This document shows positions 58,782 through 64,000 of a DNA stretch of 64,000 bases, piece after piece (within the stretch, counting starts at the first letter, position 1; each line of letters opens with the position of its first letter). The translations under genes and the position numbers were made by a program. This stretch comes from Botrytis cinerea B05.10 (taxonomy: Eukaryota > Ascomycota > Leotiomycetes > Helotiales > Sclerotiniaceae). The notes under the pieces are model-generated. The model was not told the DNA's origin and did not search any database. It saw only the letters and a program-made list of their open reading frames with translations. The DNA is taken from positions 1,612,001 through 1,676,000 of the forward strand of contig NC_037319.1 in the NCBI RefSeq assembly GCF_000143535.2. The letters run 5' to 3'.

Positions 58782-60868
58782 TTCGATTTTATAATGTGGA
58801 ATTGTATTGTTGAGGAGAAGTGAGTCAAGATTAAATGGTACGGGCTAAGGAATAAGTGGCCTGTACATGAAGATTTGGCGAATAGACATTATGAAGATGC
58901 TAGTTCTGGGATTGTGTTTTAAGTCTTTTGGCGAATGCATATGAGATATCCCATGTCGAGGGCAGTCGAGTGTGAGGTGGGGAGTGTGTGTATCTATGAT
59001 ATCTAGTGTATCTTGAGACTTTTAGGGGAGGGGGAAATAGTATATTTTTATGTGTATACTTTTGATTTTGATTTTGATTTTGATTTTTTGCCTTTTAAGG
59101 GGTTGTGGTGATTGAAGTGATTGAAGTGGTTTTGTACAAGGAGGGGAGGAGGTGAAGAATAAGGAATATTGAAAGTTTAGAAGATAAGATGGGATGATTT
59201 GATTATATATATGTGTATGTGTATGAGAGAATCAGGGAAAGAGTGGAAGGGGGAGGGGAAAGTAGATGGGGGGTGGAAGGGTAAGGAGATTGAAAATGGA
59301 TGTTGGAGAGGATGAGAGGATGAGAGGATGAGAGGAGGACAGATTTGAATAAAGAGAGTATAAGGGAGGTAGGTAGAGGTAGGTGTAGGATAGATAAATC
59401 GATAGATTATTTATTTGCTCGCGAGGAGGGTGGAAGAAGAAATGAGAAGTCGGGACGAGTTTTTTTATATGTATATGAGATGGGTGGGTGGGTGTAGTGA
59501 GGAGAGTGATGAGGGGGGGGTATATATGATTTGGAAATTTGAAACGAGTGAATAGGGTCTACGCTCAAGTTCTTGACGAACTAATAATTATTATTAAGAG
59601 GACTGGGAAATATCTGTATACGTAGGTACCTATGATTCACCAATTTTAACATTTTAACGTTTTGACATAGGTATTGATGTTTTACTTTCTTGTGCACGAT
59701 AAAATTGGGCATTAATAATAAGTAACTTTAATAAGAGTAATAAGAGTAATAAAATAATGTCTCCTCTCGAGCTGTCTTTAATTCTACTTCGAATCCGTGC
59801 GTGCATCTGTGGTGGTGTTGTCCTGTTTTCCTAGGCGGCATGGTAATAAGTATATGTATGTATGTAGGTATGTAAGTATGTATGTATGTATGTATGTATG
59901 TTTTTATCTATATTGATTTTACATCCATCTCATATCGCATATCGCATATCGCATATCTTATACTATCCATCATGATCATAATCACCAGTCAGTCAATCAA
60001 TCGCTATCGGATTCGATATCTTATACCTACCTACCTAGCTAGATACGTACCGTACCTACGAATCATTCAGAACATAGTTCCTCCTTCCTTCCTTCCGTCC
60101 TGAGTACCGAATCAAAAATCCCGGATGGATGGATGGATGAATGAAGAGCGCGGCTCGGATGGCAAAGATTTCAAGATTTAAAAATTAACTAACTAGGTTA
60201 ACCCACACGGAACCACCTCGCTAACCCACGATTTACTTCCGGTGGTTGATTGATCGTGACAGTGGGAGCGTATGCGCGCGTACGTGCGAGACTGCGATTG
60301 CGATTGCGAGAGTATGTGTTGGTGGTGGGTGAGTGGGTGAGTGGGAAAGTGGTGTGGTGTGGTGTGGTTATTTATCTAGGTACTTGGGTAGGGTCAGTAA
60401 GTAAAAGTTGAGGTGAGGTGAGGTGGGTGATTTATGTGATTCTGAGATTTGGATTGTTTTGGTTTTGGATGTTGGGTCTTGAGTTTGAGTTTGAGTTTGA
60501 TTGTAATGTGATGTGATGTGTGTAGGTATATCTCGGAATGAAAGCTGGTTTTACATCACACAGTCAGAACTTATGAAATATATGAAATGAGATCTTCGAC
60601 ATAACATATACAAACACGAGTTCTACTGGCAGGTTAGATCAGCAAAGGTAAATCTTACCTCTTTCCCCTTTTCTGCTATAATCACAAGAAGTGGAAATAT
60701 TTTATTTCGTGTCATTGATTAATATCCGTCATGATTAAATCCATCCCATCCCATCCAAACCAAACAACCCAAAAAACAAAAAAACAAAAAACAACAACAC
60801 CATCCATTCCCATTTTCCCCCCAATACATCAATATCCCACCCACACCCCCAAACAGCGATCCATGAAA
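58782..60868. other. Gene-free stretch with microsatellites
   Basis: About 2.1 kb between the converging CAS1 and transporter genes. It contains GATTTT repeats (~59062-59086), AGGATGAG repeats (~59310-59335), (GTAT)n (~59855-59900), ATATCGC repeats (~59932-59955), GGAT repeats (~60124-60140), GTGGT repeats (~60350-60366), GTTTGA repeats (~60483-60500) and a CATCCCATCC run near 60740. No gene is supported. Confidence 0.6.
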
Positions 60869-62693
60869 TTAACGCGAATCAGAATGCTCGATATATTCTC
60901 TATCCGCCATCTTTTCATCCCCATCACCGACGATACCACTCGCATACGTTCTAGCCTCGATTTTCTCCGCGCCGGTCTCGCTCTCGCCCGCGGCGACGGC
61001 GTCGACTTCGCCGAAAATCGCATCCATGCGCTCGAGTGACATACCTTTGGTTTCGGGGAGAATGAGAATTACGGAGATCTGGGGGTTGTTAGTTATATTT
61101 CTTCAGATTTTGGGAGGGGAGGGGGAGATTATAGAGGAGGGGAATATGGGAAGGAAAAAGGGAAATATACCAGAGCGACAACATTCAAACTGAAGAGTAA
61201 CCAATAACTCTTTCCGCCAACTTCATCGTTGAATCTTGGCCATGGTTGTGTGAGAGCTAACAAACAAACGGTTTGTCCCAGAAGCGAAAGACCAAATCCC
61301 TTATCACGAACTTCTTGGGGGAAAATCTCTGACGCGATGGCCGGGGTTACAGGACCATTAGACCAACAGCTAGATATACAATCAGCAAAAATCCTCCAAA
61401 GATATAGATCTTTGAGAGAAAGAGTAAAGACAACTCACTAAGTCAGCCCTACAATAAACAGCATAGCTATTTCAGCTATCGCCGCACTCCTGTTCGAATT
61501 ATCCGGATACGCAGTTGTCAAACTACTCAGGATCAAAAGCGCCATACTTTGAATCGCAAATCCCGCAATCAACAAACTTTTCCTTCCGAATCTATCCACG
61601 GTAAATGTATTGACCAGTACAATAACTAATTGCAACGCGGCTTGTATCCCATTTATAGCAAGTGCTTGATGTCCCTGGTCCCAGCCGAGAGATTTGTAGA
61701 TTATGGCTGCGTACATGGTAAGAGCCGCTATACCACCGAATTGCTGCAAAGCCATAGCGTACACACCATAAGCGAGACGTTTGCGCATACCGGCCGAGGA
61801 AAGGAGTCCTATGTATCCCGTTTTAAAATTCTTGCGGTATTCGTGCGAAGATAGTAATTCGTGGAATTCAAGACGCACATGATCGTCAGTGACGGTGCCG
61901 GAGCGAAGTCTGGCAAGTGTAGAGAGAGAGCGTTCGGGGGTCTCGGGATATTTCTCTAAGAGCCAACGAGGGGATTCGGGATACCAGAAGGAGAGAATGA
62001 TGAACATGAAGCCGATGGGAACTTGGATGACGTTTGAGACTCGCCAGGCGATGTTGAAGGGGGAGGTGTGGAAAGACATTCCGTAGCCGGACCAGAAGGC
62101 TATGAAGGTTCCGAGTTGATATCCGAATTGAGAGACGGTTCCAACGAAGGAGCCGCGTAGACTGCGGGGGGCACACTCGGCGACGTATAGATTGGTTGCT
62201 ATGTAGACGCAGCCAAAACCAAGACCGGTTACGAGACGGCCGAGAATGAGGACGCCGTAGGTATTGGGGACAACTTGAATTATTCTATGGCTATTAGTGT
62301 GTTTGAAATGGTGAGATGAGATTAGAGGTATTTACACTCCAATAATCATAACCGTGATAGAAATTCTCAAGGCCCATAGTCTACCCACCAGACTTGCCAA
62401 TGGACCTCCAATACACAATTGAGCAAACCCTATTTCTCCTACATTAGTATATTCCTAGACATACACAGAAACCAAGTCCATCAAAGCATACCGGTAGTAG
62501 CCCAAGGAATCGTAGCAATAATCCCCTGCCTCGTAGCATTAACCGCATAATATTTCGTGAACTGTGGATCTGCCAAAATAACAGTCATGATTCCAGCATC
62601 GTATCCATTGAAACAAGTCGAGAAGACCATTCCATAGAGTAACAGTGCGGCATAGCGATCATTCGCCGGGAGGAAAGTTTGAAGGAACCCCAT
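60869..62693 (-). CDS. MFS sugar transporter, 516 aa
   Basis: Model: complement of 60869-61078, 61171-61369, 61439-62284, 62336-62429, 62492-62693; introns 92, 69, 51 and 62 nt, all in phase. Sugar-porter signatures are complete: TCFNGYDAGIM in TM1, RLVTGLGFGCVYIATNLYVAE, APRSLRGSFVG, YPESPRWLLEK, VDRFGRKSLL and PETKGMSLERMD. It should have twelve TM helices in the plasma membrane and carry a mono- or disaccharide by proton symport. LQQFGGIAALTMYAAIIYKSLG covers the TM7 sugar-binding stretch (QQ, with GI). The cytosolic tail is acidic. It shares its 5' region with a GH127 beta-L-arabinofuranosidase gene, so an arabinose-containing sugar is the likely cargo (inference). Confidence 0.93.
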
Positions 62694-63131
62694 GTTTGTT
62701 CACTTGGAGAAACGGAGATGGAGAAATGGACATGCGAGATAGGATATCAATGGGTGCATGGTCTCTATATATATGTGTGTATATTGGAATAGTACAGCGT
62801 GGTAGATCTAGCATATTTGAAGAACCCCGCATACGATATTTGTTGGTTCTCGTCCCATGGAACGACGATTCGAAAGCTGGGGAGAAAGAAAGTCCAGGGT
62901 GATGTTCCGGTGGGGAGATCGTGGGGTAAGGGTAAACATGGGGTCGTTCCGGTGGGCGGGAGTGCTCAGACCCACCTGTAGGTGGATGGCGACTATCATA
63001 TCCGAAATGACCTTGGTGCGATCGATTATGTCCTAAACGAATGGTTTGAAATTGTACATATATTACTCACTTATCGTATGTAGAATAACAGAATTTTGGG
63101 TAAACGTACGAGAACTACAGAAAATTCCATC
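62694..63131. promoter_or_regulatory. Divergent promoter of sugar transporter and GH127 genes
   Basis: 438 bp separate the two start codons. CreA-type SYGGRG sites occur at 62825-62830 (minus), 62910-62915 and 62921-62926 (plus), which would fit glucose repression. An 11-bp direct repeat GTTCCGGTGGG lies at 62904-62914 and 62946-62956 (42 bp apart, about four helical turns), followed by the inverted repeat CCACCT-GT-AGGTGG at 62972-62985. The sites are visible; their function is inferred. Confidence 0.6.
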
Positions 63132-64000
63132 ATGGCATATCCTCAAAATTCATACCTTCAAACCACCTTCACCACCCCAGGATTCATTAGTCGAAGACGA
63201 GAAGTCGTGTATTCAACAACACTATTATACCAGCTGAAAGTTTTGAAAACGACAGGAAGATACGATGCGTTTAAATTAAAATGGCATGCATCATACCACG
63301 ATGAACCGGATGTTTGGCCAGTGCCTAACCATTTATTCTGGGATTCGGATGTTGCGAAGTGGATCGAGGGAGCTTGTTATTTCTTACAGTATAAAGAAAA
63401 TCAGGAGATTGATACCGCGGTCAAAGAGTTGGTGGATATGATTAGATCTGCCCAACAAGATGATGGATATTTGAATATTCACTTCACCGTGGTGGAGCCT
63501 GGAAAGAGATTCACGAATCTGAGGGATCTACACGAATTGTGAGGATATCCATGAAGTATGACGATTGCGGCTAATGAATATATTAAGATACAATGCTGGT
63601 CATTTGATCGAGGCAGCGCTTGCACACAATCAGTGTTATGGGAATAATCTCTTACTAGAACCCATTCTGAAATACATAGATTTATTATCCTTGACATTTG
63701 GACCAAACCCAGAACAAAAGCACGGATATCCTGGGCATCCTGAGATTGAACTTGCTCTTCTAAGATTGTATGAAAAGACTAGAGATCCCAAGCATCTAGA
63801 TTTCGCAAGATATTTCATCGACGAGAGGGGAAATCCAAAGGGGCAAGCTGGTCGGCATTATTATGATGTGGAGGCTGAAATGAGAGGGGACCGGCCAGAT
63901 GAAATGCCAAAATATTTTCCTGAAAAGCAAAGCTATTGGTGAGCATTGAGTCTTGAGTCGAGCGAATGGATATTAATCCTTGAACTAGGTATCAACAAGC
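63132..64000 (+). CDS. GH127-type beta-L-arabinofuranosidase (DUF1680), 5' part
   Basis: Model so far: 63132-63538, 63588-63938, 63989-64000 and beyond; introns 49 nt (AAG acceptor) and 50 nt, in phase. The frame runs off the window, so only ~256 residues of a ~600-700 aa protein are seen. Recognisable parts: RREVVYSTTLLYQLKVLKTTG, HDEPDVWPVPNHLFWDSDVAKW, IEGACYFL, AQQDDGYLNIHF, LYNAGHLIEAALAHN, HGYPGHPEIELALLRLYEKT and GRHYYDVEAEMRGDRPDE, all of the (alpha/alpha)6-barrel DUF1680 family. The enzyme removes terminal beta-L-arabinofuranose from plant glycans. No signal peptide is seen, suggesting intracellular action on imported oligosaccharides. Start chosen at MAYPQNSYLQ; there is no in-frame ATG just upstream. 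Confidence 0.88.

Overview
This window reads as nuclear DNA of a filamentous ascomycete (Pezizomycotina). The evidence is 16 protein-coding loci with short introns (mostly 47-120 nt, GT..AG, CTRAY-like branch sites), a Zn2Cys6 regulator, a fungal S10 carboxypeptidase pair, a CAS1-type O-acetyltransferase, an intron-bearing nuclear tRNA-Arg, abundant microsatellites and an AT-rich repeat island. The protein set and base composition remind me of Helotiales/Sclerotiniaceae (Botrytis, Sclerotinia and relatives). That is an impression from memory; I could not search it. I joined exons by hand by requiring matching phase, plausible splice sites and family-conserved residues across each junction.

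Layout. 0-1 kb: 3' end of a galactose/glyoxal-oxidase-like gene. 1-2.3 kb: AT-rich repeat island with a perfect-armed foldback. 2.3-4.1 kb: cytochrome P450 pseudogene with five lesions. 4.5-7.4 kb (-): Bbc1/AIM3-type actin-patch protein. 7.9 kb: tRNA-Arg(TCG). 9.8-10.7 kb (-): TCTP. 12.7-13.9 kb: sphinganine C4-hydroxylase. 13.9-25.2 kb: an 11.3 kb stretch with no gene I can support, holding purine tracts, a second copy of the AT-island repeat and a dimeric ~55 bp tandem array. 25.2-27.2 kb: CBM48-like protein. 28.1-31.6 kb: C2H2-C2H2-Zn2Cys6 transcription factor ending at a pentanucleotide repeat. 32.3-33.5 kb (-) and 35.6-37.1 kb: two uncharacterised proteins. 38.6-41.3 kb: F-box protein. 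43.5-47.3 kb: translation block (uL22 and uS13 divergent, SDO1 nearby). 48.4-53.6 kb: two S10 carboxypeptidases in tandem. 56.0-58.8 kb: CAS1-type membrane acyltransferase. 60.9-64 kb: sugar transporter divergent from a beta-L-arabinofuranosidase that runs off the end.

How the genes work together. Most are unrelated housekeeping genes. Two groups look functionally linked. The first is uL22/uS13/SDO1 (ribosome parts and 60S maturation). The second is the divergent transporter and GH127 pair, which looks like a plant-cell-wall arabinose release and uptake module sharing one promoter with CreA-like sites. I found no clearly new enzymatic system. The strongest leads are the concentration of GC-AG introns in translation-related genes, the dimeric tandem array, the AT-island/foldback repeat family and the gene-free 11 kb.
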